A program made the translations under genes and the position numbers. A stretch of DNA of 64,000 nucleotides from assembly GCF_000467125.1 (NCBI RefSeq), contig NZ_BATJ01000001.1, positions 531,946 through 595,945 of the forward strand, written 5' to 3'. This document shows, piece by piece, positions 1-8,400 of this stretch. The stretch comes from Vibrio proteolyticus NBRC 13287. Lineage in GTDB: Bacteria > Pseudomonadota > Gammaproteobacteria > Enterobacterales > Vibrionaceae. The notes under the pieces were generated by a model, which was not told where the DNA came from, ran no database searches, and saw only the letters and a program-made list of their open reading frames with translations. Every line of letters starts with the position of its first letter. The first letter of the stretch is position 1.

Positions 1-600
1 GTCCTGACCACCCATTACTGTAATGGTGTCTTCGATTTCTTGCTCAGTAGCTGGTTCTACGCTGGCTTCAATGATCACATCTTTGTTGGTGTCAACCGCC
101 GTTGAAGTGTACGTTTCACCAATCGGTTTTAATGATGAACGAATCAGTTCACCGGTTTCCGGCATCTTACGCACTGGTGAAGCCAGTGAGTACACCACCA
201 TATCAATCTGGCCCAGATCTTCTTTAATCAGATCCACGACTTTCTGTTTTGCTTCATGGGAGAAAGCATCGCCGTTGACGCTTTTCGCGTACAGGCCTTC
301 TTCATGCGCCAGCTTTTCAAATGCAGCCGCATTATAGAAACCAGCGGTACCTGGTTTTTTCTCTGTGCCTTCTTTTTCGAAAAACACACCAATGGTTGAA
401 GCACCGCCACCAAATGCCGCAGCGATACGTGAGGATAAACCGTAACCACTTGACGCACCGACCACCAGTACACGCTTTGGCGCGTTTTTGATTGGGCCTT
501 GTGCTTTCGTGTAAGCAATTTGTTCTTTTACGTTTGCTTCACAACCCACCGGGTGAGTTGTGGTACAGATAAATCCGCGAATTCTAGGTTTGATGATCAT
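1..600 (-). CDS. fabV: FabV trans-2-enoyl-CoA/ACP reductase (partial, N-terminal 200 residues)
   Basis: FabV is a monomeric NADH-dependent enoyl-ACP reductase that carries out the last reduction of each fatty-acid elongation cycle and is naturally tolerant of triclosan. The ATG is at 600-598 and the frame stays open to the left edge of the window, so exactly 200 codons are visible of a family that is usually about 400 residues. The N-terminus [10 protein letters not shown], the glycine-rich NADH-binding stretch [19 protein letters not shown] near residues 45-65, and the VMGGQD motif at the cut end are typical of the family. The catalytic Tyr-X8-Lys lies beyond the window. The gene is transcribed alone leftward, from the 310-bp intergenic region shared with the nuclease gene. 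The visible sequence leaves little doubt about the assignment. Confidence 0.93.
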   Translation of the reverse strand, partial: MIIKPRIRGFICTTTHPVGCEANVKEQIAYTKAQGPIKNAPKRVLVVGASSGYGLSSRIAAAFGGGASTIGVFFEKEGTEKKPGTAGFYNAAAFEKLAHEEGLYAKSVNGDAFSHEAKQKVVDLIKEDLGQIDMVVYSLASPVRKMPETGELIRSSLKPIGETYTSTAVDTNKDVIIEASVEPATEQEIEDTITVMGGQD

Positions 601-910
601 ATTCAACTTCCTTAAAAAATCCCCGCTAGGATAAAAGGTTCGACACGAAATCTCATCTAATTTCTGTAAATTTGCTCAGAAATAGCAAGTGGTTGGAGCA
701 CTTTAATCCGGATTCGTGTCCCCACCCAGAGCTTTTCCGCCCAGTATAGACAGCTTTGTCAGCTCTGGTGACCGGTTTGTGTTCAAGCAACATGTTTATT
801 TTTTGATCGCCGCTTCCAAAAAATAGGTGTTGTTACTGATTTTATTCAAATATTCACATTCATGTGCCAGATTGGTTTGGCAACAATAATAATCAACGTA
901 AGGATATACT
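601..910. promoter_or_regulatory. Divergent intergenic region fabV / secreted nuclease
   Basis: These 310 bp carry no gene and must hold the promoters of the leftward fabV and the rightward nuclease gene. An AAGGA ribosome-binding site lies just before the nuclease ATG at 911. A short inverted repeat, TGCCA (865-869) and TGGCA (878-882), sits about 30 bp upstream of that ATG and could be an operator. I could not assign convincing -35/-10 pairs. Confidence 0.4.
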
Positions 911-2230
911 ATGCATTACTCGCCTCTGCTCTCTGGCTTGCTGTTATCGGCACTGGCACCAACTGCTCTCGCGGCGGTCGCCAACGGAGACTTCGAACAG
1001 TGGACCAACGGTTCACCCGATCATTGGAGCGTGATCGATTCCGGCATTACAGTGACCGACACTTTTCAACCTCTCTTTTCGGGCTCACGAGCAGCCGCGC
1101 TGAACGTCACCACCACCACCCAAAGTGCCACCGATTTTCGTCAGAGCGTCGCCGTGCAAGCCGGCCAACAATACGACTTCAGCGTCCGGGTTTACCATAC
1201 CGAAGGACATGTGGCAGCGCGCCTTTATGTCGACGGCTATCAGAATTACACCAACCCAGCTATCACGGGTGAATGGCAACAATTGAGCCACAGTTACACC
1301 GCCAGCAGTGACGGCAATATTGAGGTCGGGCTGCGCTTTTATGACCAAACCGGTTTTGATGGCCAGGAGCTGGTGTACATTGATGATTTTGCTCCCGCTA
1401 GCAACAGTGATGGCGATAATGGGGGAAGCGGCGACAATGGCAGCGGCGGGCTGGATAATCTCTCCAGTTACTATCAAAGTGCAGAAGGCCTGACTGGGTA
1501 CGCGTTGAAAACTGAGCTGTATAACATCATTAACAGCCATAACGACCAAAGCTACAGTGCACTGTGGACCTTCTACATCAATAATGAGCGCGATACGTAC
1601 TATGAACAAGACAGCTCTATATTGGACGTGTATTCGGAAAATCCCGCAGCCAACGACCCTTATATCTATAGTGCTGGCAATGACCAATGTGGCACCTACC
1701 GCGGTGAAGGCGATTGTTATAATCGCGAGCACGCCTTCCCACGCAGTTGGTTTGGCGGCGCTGTCACACCGATGAACACCGACGTGCACCACATTTTTCC
1801 AACCGATGGCTACGTTAACGCCAAGCGCAGCAGTTACCCTTACGGCGAAGTCAGCAGTGCGTCCTACACCTCTGCTAACGGCTCGAAACTTGGCAGTGCC
1901 AAAACGGAACTCGGTTACAACGGTACCGTCTTTGAACCGATTGACGAGTTTAAAGGTGACATCGCCCGAGCGTACTTCTACATGGCAACCCGCTATCAGA
2001 ACGTGATTGCCGGCTGGGAGAACAACAGCAGTTATGGCGACGCCGTCTTAGATGGCAGCTCGGACAAAGTCTACGAAGACTGGTTCCTGAGCATGCTGGT
2101 TGATTGGCATCAACAAGATCCGGTCAGCCAGAAAGAGCGGGATCGCAACGATGCGGCATACACTTTCCAGGGCAACCGCAACCCTTTTGTTGACTACCCA
2201 CAATTTGTCCACGAGATCTGGGGGCAATAA
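911..2230 (+). CDS. Secreted endonuclease I family nuclease with N-terminal carbohydrate-binding-like domain
   Basis: This is a predicted exported DNA/RNA endonuclease of 439 residues. A signal peptide (about residues 1-21, ending PTALA) is followed by a jelly-roll module like CBM4/9 (about 22-160, starting NGDFEQWTNG and closing with VYIDDF). An Asp/Gly/Ser linker (about 162-178) leads to an endonuclease I domain (about 180-439). The active-site core is visible: DCYNREHAFPRSWFGG, then DVHHIFPTDGYVNAKRS, the beta-beta-alpha-metal nuclease signature of EndA/NucM/Dns enzymes. Classical Dns/EndA proteins are about 230 residues and lack the N-terminal domain, so this is an enlarged, possibly substrate-tethered form. 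It stands alone, with a terminator directly after the stop. Likely roles are degradation of extracellular DNA for nutrient use or matrix turnover; these are inferred. Confidence 0.85.
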   Translation: MHYSPLLSGLLLSALAPTALAAVANGDFEQWTNGSPDHWSVIDSGITVTDTFQPLFSGSRAAALNVTTTTQSATDFRQSVAVQAGQQYDFSVRVYHTEGHVAARLYVDGYQNYTNPAITGEWQQLSHSYTASSDGNIEVGLRFYDQTGFDGQELVYIDDFAPASNSDGDNGGSGDNGSGGLDNLSSYYQSAEGLTGYALKTELYNIINSHNDQSYSALWTFYINNERDTYYEQDSSILDVYSENPAANDPYIYSAGNDQCGTYRGEGDCYNREHAFPRSWFGGAVTPMNTDVHHIFPTDGYVNAKRSSYPYGEVSSASYTSANGSKLGSAKTELGYNGTVFEPIDEFKGDIARAYFYMATRYQNVIAGWENNSSYGDAVLDGSSDKVYEDWFLSMLVDWHQQDPVSQKERDRNDAAYTFQGNRNPFVDYPQFVHEIWGQ

Positions 2231-2233
2231 AAC

Positions 2234-2262
2234 AAAAAGGCACCCTATTGGGTGCCTTTTTC
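2234..2262 (+). terminator. Intrinsic terminator of the nuclease gene
   Basis: Perfect stem GGCACCC (2239-2245) / GGGTGCC (2250-2256) with loop TATT, preceded by five A and followed by five T. It starts four bases after the nuclease stop. The A-tract on the left means it may also work for the leftward fadE transcript that ends at 2284. Confidence 0.9.
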
Positions 2263-2283
2263 AGATGCTCGTGACGCTTACTT

Positions 2284-4569
2284 TCAGGCGACACTGTTCA
2301 GTTTCGGTTTGTTACTCGTCTCCTGCGTCAGGACTTCATTAAAGTCATGACTGAAGTGGTCAACCTGAATCGCCTGATAGCGCAGCGTATCAGCTTCCAG
2401 AATCTGATCCACTTCTTTCTGAGTCAGTACATTCTGTTCCAAAGCCTGCTCCAGACGAACTTTCAGCAACCCTTTACGCGCTACTTTACCGTCTTTCGCC
2501 GCACGCATCAGTTTACGCTCCAGAGATTTCACTCCGTACATCGCGAGGAAAGCCCGCTCCATCAAACCGACACTGTCGTCCGCGTCCTGGCCGATGTAGC
2601 ACAAGTGAGTCAGACGGTCACGGTGTGCACCCGGTGTCATCAGGCTCTCTGCCAGTTTCACAGACAGATCATCACTTGGACGCTCAAAGTGGTTACCCAG
2701 TGGGAACACCAGCAGTTTAAGCAAGCGACCCGCTACTTTATTCGGGAAGTTAGTGTACGCCTCTTGCAGCGATTTAGCCGCATGATAGAAACAATGCTGC
2801 ATCGCGTAGTGAACATAATCGAGATCCTGCTGCTGGCGACCTTCATCTTCGTATTTCTTCAGCGTTGCAGACGCCATATACAGGTAGCTGAGACCATCCC
2901 CCAGTCGCGCTGAGATCATCTCTTTGCGTTTCAGTTCGCCACCCAGAGTCAGCATGGCAAAGTCCGCGCTGACCGCCAGAGCCCGGCTCAGACGCGTCAA
3001 ATCCTGGTAATATGGCTTCGTCGGGCCACTCATATCCGCTTTGACGAAGTAGGACCCGGTCAGAGCGGCACCAAATGCGCCCAGTGTATTTTTAGTCGCG
3101 TGAGCAATGTGTTTGAACAGCAGGCTATCGAACTCATCCGCCCCTTGTTTCTCATCCGGATTTGCCGCCGCTTCCATCTCTTTCAATACATATGGGTGAC
3201 AACGGGTCGCTCCCTGACCAAAGATCATCAGGTTACGGGTCAGAATGTTTGCCCCTTCCACCGTGATAGCAACCGGAATACCGAGATAATGGGTACCCAG
3301 GTAATTCATCGGGCCATCCTGAATGGCACGACCTGAGTGAATGTCCATCGCATCATTCAAAATGGTGCGCGCCATTTCTGTCATGTGGTATTTGGCAATT
3401 GCCGTCACAATCCCTGGTTTCTCTTTTAGATCCAACGATGTGGTCGTCAGGGTACGGGTGGCTTCAAGCAGGTAAGTCAGGCCACCGATGCGTCCCAGCG
3501 CCTCTGCCACACCTTCGAACTTACCAATCGACATGCCAAACTGTTTACGCACATAACTGTACGCACCAGTGGTGCGCGACGTCAGGTGGCCAATCGCCGT
3601 ACCCAGTGCTGGCAAGGAAATACCGCGTCCTGCTGACAGACACTCCACCAGCATACGCCAACCTTTACCCGCGTATTCCTGACCACCAATCAGCCAGTCC
3701 ATTGGAATGAACACATCTTCGCCACGCGTCGGGCCGTTCATAAATGCCAGACCCAGCGGATCATGACGCTCGCCGATGATCACACCTTCGTGGTCTGCCG
3801 GGATGAGCGCACAGGTGATGCCAAGCTCTTTCTTGTCGCCCAGCAAATTGTCCGGATCGTACATTTTAAAAGCCAGGCCCAGCACGGTTGCCACTGGCGC
3901 TAAGGTGATGTAACGCTTGTTCCAGTTCAGACGGATACCGAGTACTTCTTTTCCTTCATGTGTGCCGTAACACACGATGCCCTGATCCGGAATACCACCA
4001 GCGTCCGAACCCGCCTCTGGGCCAGTTAACGCAAAGCATGGAATATCGGTGCCGTCGGCCAGGCGAGGCAACCAGTAATCTTTCTGCTCCTGAGTACCAT
4101 AATGAGACAACAGCTCACCCGGACCTAAAGAGTTCGGCACCATCACGGTCACCGCCGTGCTGATGCTGCGGGTCGCAATGCGTGACACGATGGTCGAGTT
4201 CGCCAGAGAAGAAAACTCACGGCCACCATACTCTTTGGAAATGATCAGTGAGAAGAAACGTTCTTTCCGCAGGTATTCCCACACTTCTTTCGGCAAGTCA
4301 CGGTCTTCTTTGACAATTTTATGGTCATCCAGCATGGTCAGCAGGGTTTCCAGTTCATTGTCCATAAAAGACTGCTCTTCAGCGGTCAGCGTCGGTTTTG
4401 GGTATTGGTGCAGCTTGGTGAAATCAGGTGATCCCGAGAACAGCTCACCATCCCACCAGACACTACCCGCCTCCATTGCCTCTTTCTCCGTACTGGACAA
4501 CGGAGGCAACACTTTCTTGAAGAGTTTGAATGCCGGGTCACTAATCCATTTTCTTCGTAGAGAGCACAT
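2284..4569 (-). CDS. fadE: FadE acyl-CoA dehydrogenase
   Basis: This FAD-dependent enzyme catalyses the first step of fatty-acid beta-oxidation, acyl-CoA to trans-2-enoyl-CoA. The 761 residues align along their length with E. coli FadE: VPNSLGPGELLSHYGT, CFALTGPEAGSDAG, LNWNKRYITLAPVATVLGLA, GWRMLVECLSAGRGISLP and ITVEGANILTRNLMIFGQGA are all present. E. coli FadE (814 residues) starts with a hydrophobic membrane region of about 50 residues. Here the protein begins at the equivalent of the following segment (RKWISDPAFKLFKKVLPPLS), so that anchor is absent. I kept the ATG at 4569 because AAGGAT precedes it and no upstream hydrophobic reading frame is visible. The gene lies 67 bp downstream of psrA on the same strand and is probably co-transcribed. 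V. cholerae has the same pair (VC1741-VC1740). Confidence 0.93.
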   Translation of the reverse strand: MCSLRRKWISDPAFKLFKKVLPPLSSTEKEAMEAGSVWWDGELFSGSPDFTKLHQYPKPTLTAEEQSFMDNELETLLTMLDDHKIVKEDRDLPKEVWEYLRKERFFSLIISKEYGGREFSSLANSTIVSRIATRSISTAVTVMVPNSLGPGELLSHYGTQEQKDYWLPRLADGTDIPCFALTGPEAGSDAGGIPDQGIVCYGTHEGKEVLGIRLNWNKRYITLAPVATVLGLAFKMYDPDNLLGDKKELGITCALIPADHEGVIIGERHDPLGLAFMNGPTRGEDVFIPMDWLIGGQEYAGKGWRMLVECLSAGRGISLPALGTAIGHLTSRTTGAYSYVRKQFGMSIGKFEGVAEALGRIGGLTYLLEATRTLTTTSLDLKEKPGIVTAIAKYHMTEMARTILNDAMDIHSGRAIQDGPMNYLGTHYLGIPVAITVEGANILTRNLMIFGQGATRCHPYVLKEMEAAANPDEKQGADEFDSLLFKHIAHATKNTLGAFGAALTGSYFVKADMSGPTKPYYQDLTRLSRALAVSADFAMLTLGGELKRKEMISARLGDGLSYLYMASATLKKYEDEGRQQQDLDYVHYAMQHCFYHAAKSLQEAYTNFPNKVAGRLLKLLVFPLGNHFERPSDDLSVKLAESLMTPGAHRDRLTHLCYIGQDADDSVGLMERAFLAMYGVKSLERKLMRAAKDGKVARKGLLKVRLEQALEQNVLTQKEVDQILEADTLRYQAIQVDHFSHDFNEVLTQETSNKPKLNSVA

Positions 4570-4636
4570 AATCAGATCCTTTTGTTCACAGGTAAGGGCC
4601 TACGCCCTTTTATACTTTTGTTATCTGTTCAAAGTT

Positions 4637-5263
4637 CTATTCGACAGCCACGCCGGCTGCGAGGTATGGGATCAACTGGTCAACCACCGTTTTGGGGTCC
4701 ACCTTCTGACCAAAATCGTTCTCTGCAATTTCCGCCAGCGCCTTACTCGAGGCCATGGTGAATACGCAGGTTCCTAACGTAAAGTGCAAACGCCAAAACA
4801 ACGTCTCTTGCGTCAGACGCGGGTTGGCTTTCAAAACTGAATCGGTAAACAGTTTCAGCGTATCCTGATAACGCGTAGTAATAAACCAACGCAGATGCCC
4901 CTGCACGTCAGTATAGCCACGGCCAATCAGTAACATAAAACGACTGGTGCCATTTGGGCGCACATCGTTCAGTGACTTGAGCGGACCGCGCAGAGATTCA
5001 AACACCTGCGCCATTTCATAGCTTTCATCCAGATTCAGGTTAATCAGCGCGTCCTGAACGGCAGGCATAAATGCTTCCAGATAACGATTCAATACCGCAC
5101 GAACTAACGTCTTCTTATCGCCAAAATGATAGTTCACCGACGCCAGGTTTACCCCCGCTTTGCTGGTTATGGTGCGCAGCGAAGTGTCATTGAAACCGTG
5201 CTCGGCGAACAAGGCTTCCGCGACGTCCAGAATTTTGTCTTTGGTACTGTTTCGTGGGGCCAT
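4637..5263 (-). CDS. psrA: PsrA-type TetR regulator of fatty-acid metabolism
   Basis: A TetR/AcrR-family repressor of 208 residues. The N-terminal helix-turn-helix spans about residues 8-52 (RTITSKAGVNLASVNYHFGD, the usual TetR recognition-helix region) and is followed by a helical ligand-binding domain. The frame extends upstream, but the start is set at the ATG 5263-5261, giving MAPRNSTKDKILDVAEALF, because TetR proteins begin close to this point and the upstream residues overlap the promoter. PsrA-type proteins in Vibrio and Pseudomonas sense long-chain acyl-CoA and derepress beta-oxidation genes. Location directly upstream of fadE supports that role here. A palindrome resembling the PsrA site lies between the -10 element and the start codon, which suggests autorepression. 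Confidence 0.85.
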   Translation of the reverse strand: MAPRNSTKDKILDVAEALFAEHGFNDTSLRTITSKAGVNLASVNYHFGDKKTLVRAVLNRYLEAFMPAVQDALINLNLDESYEMAQVFESLRGPLKSLNDVRPNGTSRFMLLIGRGYTDVQGHLRWFITTRYQDTLKLFTDSVLKANPRLTQETLFWRLHFTLGTCVFTMASSKALAEIAENDFGQKVDPKTVVDQLIPYLAAGVAVE

Positions 5264-5278
5264 TTTAATCACTCGTAT

Positions 5279-5292
5279 TAAACAACTGTTTG
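5279..5292. promoter_or_regulatory. Candidate PsrA operator
   Basis: The sequence TAAAC-AACT-GTTTG matches the Pseudomonas PsrA consensus (G/C)AAAC-N4-GTTT(G/C) except for the first base. It sits immediately downstream of the predicted -10 box of psrA, where bound protein would block transcription. Assignment is by motif only. Confidence 0.55.
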
Positions 5293-5293
5293 A

Positions 5294-5322
5294 AATATAC
5301 TCGCGGCACATTTATTTAACAA
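5294..5322 (-). promoter_or_regulatory. Predicted sigma-70 promoter of psrA-fadE
   Basis: Read leftward: -35 TTGTTA (5322-5317), a 17-bp spacer, and -10 TATATT (5299-5294), about 30 bp before the psrA ATG. Element quality and spacing are good. Confidence 0.6.
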
Positions 5323-5345
5323 GCAATTAACATCACACTTTTGAG

Positions 5346-5362
5346 TATTGGTCGGACCAGAT
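5346..5362. promoter_or_regulatory. Candidate FadR operator
   Basis: The 17-mer TATTGGTCGGACCAGAT contains the TGGTC-N-GACC core of the gamma-proteobacterial FadR site. It lies about 25 bp upstream of the psrA -35 box, so FadR could control the psrA-fadE unit, and possibly also a rightward transcript ending at 5601. The match was found by eye. Confidence 0.65.
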
Positions 5363-5440
5363 ATCGGTAAGGTCTTAATAATCAGTGAAAATTGCGCGCA
5401 AAGAAAAATAGGATTTTTTTTTCGATTTGAAGGGAACTGT

Positions 5441-5601
5441 TTGACGTTTGTCCGGTCTATTTAAGAGTAGTCAGCAATGCATTGAAAGTTTAACGGCCGT
5501 CAAGCTTGTCCTTACTGCTCACTACACAGATTTATGCTGCTTTTTCTTATTAACTCCTATGTTTGTATCCGCCCAGAACCAGATTGTTCTGGGCTTTTTT
5601 T
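5441..5601 (+). ncRNA. Possible small RNA divergent from psrA
   Basis: A strong rightward intrinsic terminator (5571-5601) ends a stretch in which no rightward protein gene can be supported. The simplest explanation is a short non-coding transcript of up to about 160 nt. The 50 bases before the terminator are pyrimidine-rich, as in many Hfq-dependent RNAs. A TTGACG at 5441-5446 looks like a -35 box, but no good -10 lies at the right distance, so the 5' end is uncertain. The FadR-like operator is about 80 bp upstream. A reading frame from 5448 runs through the terminator and into the antisense of the GtrA gene and is not credible. Confidence 0.4.
5571..5601 (+). terminator. Rightward intrinsic terminator
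   Basis: Perfect 9-bp stem GCCCAGAAC (5571-5579) / GTTCTGGGC (5586-5594), loop CAGATT, followed by seven T. The left flank lacks an A-tract, so it cannot serve the leftward GtrA operon. Confidence 0.85.
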
Positions 5602-5615
5602 ATTGGGTCGCTAAC

Positions 5616-6002
5616 TTAGGCAAACACCCAGCGCTGACACAAATAGAAATTGCTCAGCATACCGGCTGCAATCCCGGCGATAAACGCTGCAGCCGTGCCA
5701 AACGGCGAGCTGTGCGTCAGGGTGACAACAACGTGAAATACCGTCAGATTCGGCACTAGAGACAACCCTGCGCCCATCAAGGCTTTGCGCCATTGTAACC
5801 ACTTGCTCTGACAAACGGCATCGCTGAACGTGAGCCTGCGATTTCCAACCCAGGTGACGCTCGCCGCGGCGAAAAAAGCCAAAGTACGTGCCATGAGTAG
5901 TGGTAAGTGCAACAGCATCAGACCAGCGGTAAACACCAAGGAATCCACCACAAAGCCACACGTACCGACCAGCGCGAAGAAACTCAGTCGACGCGCTATC
6001 AT
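5616..6002 (-). CDS. GtrA family membrane protein (putative lipid-linked sugar flippase)
   Basis: A 128-residue integral membrane protein with four predicted helices and the GtrA signature: FALVGTCGFVVDSLVF at the N-terminus and the FLYCQRW-like end (here FYLCQRWVFA). GtrA proteins are thought to move polyprenyl-phosphate sugars across the inner membrane for use by periplasmic glycosyltransferases. The start at 6002 gives MIARRLSFF and overlaps the stop of the upstream glycosyltransferase by 4 nt (ATGA), so the two are translationally coupled. It is the last gene of a three-gene operon that supplies all three parts of a glycosyl-transfer pathway. Confidence 0.85.
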   Translation of the reverse strand: MIARRLSFFALVGTCGFVVDSLVFTAGLMLLHLPLLMARTLAFFAAASVTWVGNRRLTFSDAVCQSKWLQWRKALMGAGLSLVPNLTVFHVVVTLTHSSPFGTAAAFIAGIAAGMLSNFYLCQRWVFA

Positions 6003-7402
6003 GATGGTTTCACGCACTGATAGAGCGCCCTGCCACTTTTGGCGGCGTAGGCCACCACACAAGTCAGTTTCTGCTCGGCAACCACGTGATCGACCTCTTT
6101 TTCTTCGCCAATCAGTTGTACTCGCGAGTACTGCTCAAGCGGCGTGTCCGAGGCGAGTTTCCGGGCCAGACCGTGACTGTAAAACTGACCAGAGAACGGG
6201 CGTTTACCCACGTAAAACGTTGCTACTCCGGGGCGGGTCAGTTGCCAGATGGCTTTGTCGCTGCGTTTCTCTGATGGCCCGAAGTGCAGATACCCCACGG
6301 CAACAATCAAGAGTAATGGCACCACACCCGCGGTCACTTTAAACCAAAGCTGTTCCTGGCGACTACCGCGCAGCACCATGGCGATGAGCAGCCCCAACGC
6401 AGGCACACCCGGTAACACATAAGCAGGCAGGATATTCCCGGCCATGGTAAACAGCAGCATCGGTGACACCAGCCACAACACCAGAAAACTGAGTAATTGC
6501 TTCTGCTCGCAAGCCCAGGTCTGAACATGCTTGCGCTTACGCCAATACATCACCGGCAATACCACAGACCATGGCGCGGCAGAAGCGAGCCAGAACAGCC
6601 AAATCATCCCGCGCGGTTCATCGTGCGCGCTGCCATACAAGTCCCCTTGCCAACCGCTGACCACAAAGCGTTTGAAATGCTCACCGACAATAAAGTAATC
6701 GAGAAATCCAGGCGTGGCTTGCTCTGCGAGCACGTACCACGGCAATGCGATCGCACTCATCAGCAGCGTGCCGCCAATCAAAGGAAAACGTCGCCACAAG
6801 ACTCGCCAGGCGCCCGTTACACCGTGCTGCAAAAACAGCCATGGCATCACCGCCAAGCCCACTAACACCAACACCACAGGCCCTTTAGCCAACAAACCAA
6901 TCGCAAGACCAACAAAGCCAATGTAACCCCAACGGCGTTCACCGAGCCAGCAGAGATAAAAACCGAGCATCGCCAGAGTCATCCCCAGCGTCAGCGCCAT
7001 ATCGGTCATCACTGCGCCCGCCGCGATGGAAAACAGGCCACACGTCGCCAGCACCAGTGCCGTCACCAACGCATCGTATCCCTGCCGACGCGCAAACCAG
7101 GCCATCAGGACGATCACCAAAACGCCAGCGAGCCAGTGAGGCATCCGCACCGCAAACTCGTTGACGCCCAGCAATGCAATACCCGATGCGCTCATCCAGG
7201 TGAACAACGGCGGTTTCCCCCAAAACGGCACGCCATAATCAAACTGCGGTGTCAGCCAGTTACCGGTTTCCACCATCAGGCGTGCCATTTCTCCGTAGCG
7301 TGCTTCTGTGGTGTCCATTAGTGGGTACGTACCGAGTGACAAAAGCCGGATCAATAACGCCGCGATCAACAGCGTCCACAGGTGAATTGGGTTGATTTTC
7401 AC
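5999..7402 (-). CDS. ArnT/PMT-family polytopic glycosyltransferase
   Basis: A 467-residue membrane glycosyltransferase of the ArnT/dolichyl-phosphate-mannose mannosyltransferase (GT-C fold) class. It would move a sugar from a polyprenyl-phosphate donor to an acceptor on the periplasmic side. The first periplasmic loop carries the acidic signature (MDTTEARYGEMARLM, about residues 29-43) and FWGKPPLFTW (about 60-69), as in ArnT. About ten hydrophobic helices follow, with a short soluble C-terminal region. Both ends overlap the neighbours by 4 nt. Acceptor and sugar cannot be read from the sequence. Lipid A decoration is suggested by similarity to ArnT and by the divergent two-component system, but true ArnT is about 550 residues and the arn sugar-synthesis genes are absent here. 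Confidence 0.82.
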   Translation of the reverse strand: MKINPIHLWTLLIAALLIRLLSLGTYPLMDTTEARYGEMARLMVETGNWLTPQFDYGVPFWGKPPLFTWMSASGIALLGVNEFAVRMPHWLAGVLVIVLMAWFARRQGYDALVTALVLATCGLFSIAAGAVMTDMALTLGMTLAMLGFYLCWLGERRWGYIGFVGLAIGLLAKGPVVLVLVGLAVMPWLFLQHGVTGAWRVLWRRFPLIGGTLLMSAIALPWYVLAEQATPGFLDYFIVGEHFKRFVVSGWQGDLYGSAHDEPRGMIWLFWLASAAPWSVVLPVMYWRKRKHVQTWACEQKQLLSFLVLWLVSPMLLFTMAGNILPAYVLPGVPALGLLIAMVLRGSRQEQLWFKVTAGVVPLLLIVAVGYLHFGPSEKRSDKAIWQLTRPGVATFYVGKRPFSGQFYSHGLARKLASDTPLEQYSRVQLIGEEKEVDHVVAEQKLTCVVAYAAKSGRALYQCVKPS

Positions 7403-8400
7403 GCGCGCTTCTCCTGCTTGGCACTGTCGTGACTATTTTGTTCAGCAATGCTTTCAACGATGTACAACGGACGACGCTTGGTTTCAATGAAGATTCGGCC
7501 AATGTATTCACCCATCACCCCGATACAAAGCAGTTGAATGCCGCCCAGTGCCAATTGCACCACCATCATGCTTGGGTAGCCTGAAACGACGTCACCGAAC
7601 AGCAGTGTTTTCACAACAATCACCGCCCCATACACAAACGCAGACAGTGCAATCAACGAACCTAAGATGGTCGCCAGTCGCAACGGACGAATTGAGAAAG
7701 AGGTGATGCCATCCACAGCCAGACCAAGCAGTTTGAGGTAATTCCATTTGGTCTCGCCGCAAAAGCGCGCATCGCGGTCAAAAGGCAAGGTGGCCTGACG
7801 AAAGCCCGGCCAGGAAAAAATTCCTTTCATGTAGCGGTTACGTTCAGATAAGGTATTAATGTGATCAACCACTTCACGACTGAGTAAGCGAAAATCGCCA
7901 ACGTTCTCTGGCACTTCCACCTTCGTCAGGGTATTGAGCAGGCGATAAAACAGAGCTGCTGACGTGCGCTTCAACCAGCTTTCACCCAAACGCCGGCGAC
8001 GCTGCATATTGACCACATCGTATCCCTCCCGCCATTTCGCCAACATCACGGGGATCAGCTCCGGTGGATCCTGCAGATCCGCATCAAGCAGGATCACCGC
8101 CAACCCCTGGCAATGCTCCAGTCCGGCGCTCATGGCCGATTCTTTACCAAAATTACGACTCAAACCGATACAAGTCACCCGGCTGCTGCCCGGGTCCAGT
8201 CGTTCCACCAACGTACGGCTGGTATCTGTACTGCCGTCATCGACATAGACAATTTCGCAGCGATCCGGCAGTGAATCCAACGCACACGTCAAACGTTGAT
8301 GGAAAACAGGCAGCACATCCGCCTCATTATAAAAAGGCACAATCACCGATAAGGTACATGGCGGGGTAATTCGTGGTAACGTATCGTTTGAGTAGGTCAT
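7399..8400 (-). CDS. GT2 polyprenyl-phosphate glycosyltransferase (GtrB/DPM1/ArnC-like)
   Basis: A 333-residue GT2 enzyme that should charge undecaprenyl phosphate with a sugar at the cytoplasmic face. The GT-A domain shows VIVPFYNEADVLPVF near residues 19-33, VYVDDGSTDTS near 51-61 and ILLDADLQDPPELIP near 102-116, which includes the metal-binding Asp residues. Two C-terminal transmembrane helices (about 230-300) place it in the GtrB/ArnC group. It is the first gene of the operon GT2, ArnT-like, GtrA, linked by ATGA overlaps. The 126-bp gap upstream is shared with the divergent response-regulator gene. Confidence 0.87.
   Translation of the reverse strand: MTYSNDTLPRITPPCTLSVIVPFYNEADVLPVFHQRLTCALDSLPDRCEIVYVDDGSTDTSRTLVERLDPGSSRVTCIGLSRNFGKESAMSAGLEHCQGLAVILLDADLQDPPELIPVMLAKWREGYDVVNMQRRRRLGESWLKRTSAALFYRLLNTLTKVEVPENVGDFRLLSREVVDHINTLSERNRYMKGIFSWPGFRQATLPFDRDARFCGETKWNYLKLLGLAVDGITSFSIRPLRLATILGSLIALSAFVYGAVIVVKTLLFGDVVSGYPSMMVVQLALGGIQLLCIGVMGEYIGRIFIETKRRPLYIVESIAEQNSHDSAKQEKRA

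Noticed and set aside
1085..1792. 235-codon open frame antisense to the secreted nuclease
   Set aside because: The sense frame has a signal peptide and a complete nuclease domain; the antisense product has no recognisable features.
4594..4610. Terminator between psrA and fadE
   Set aside because: A 6-bp stem (AAGGGC/GCCCTT) is present, but its T-tract lies on the wrong side for the leftward transcript, so psrA-fadE read-through is likely.
5448..5759. 103-codon frame divergent from psrA
   Set aside because: It reads through a strong terminator and into the antisense of the GtrA gene.
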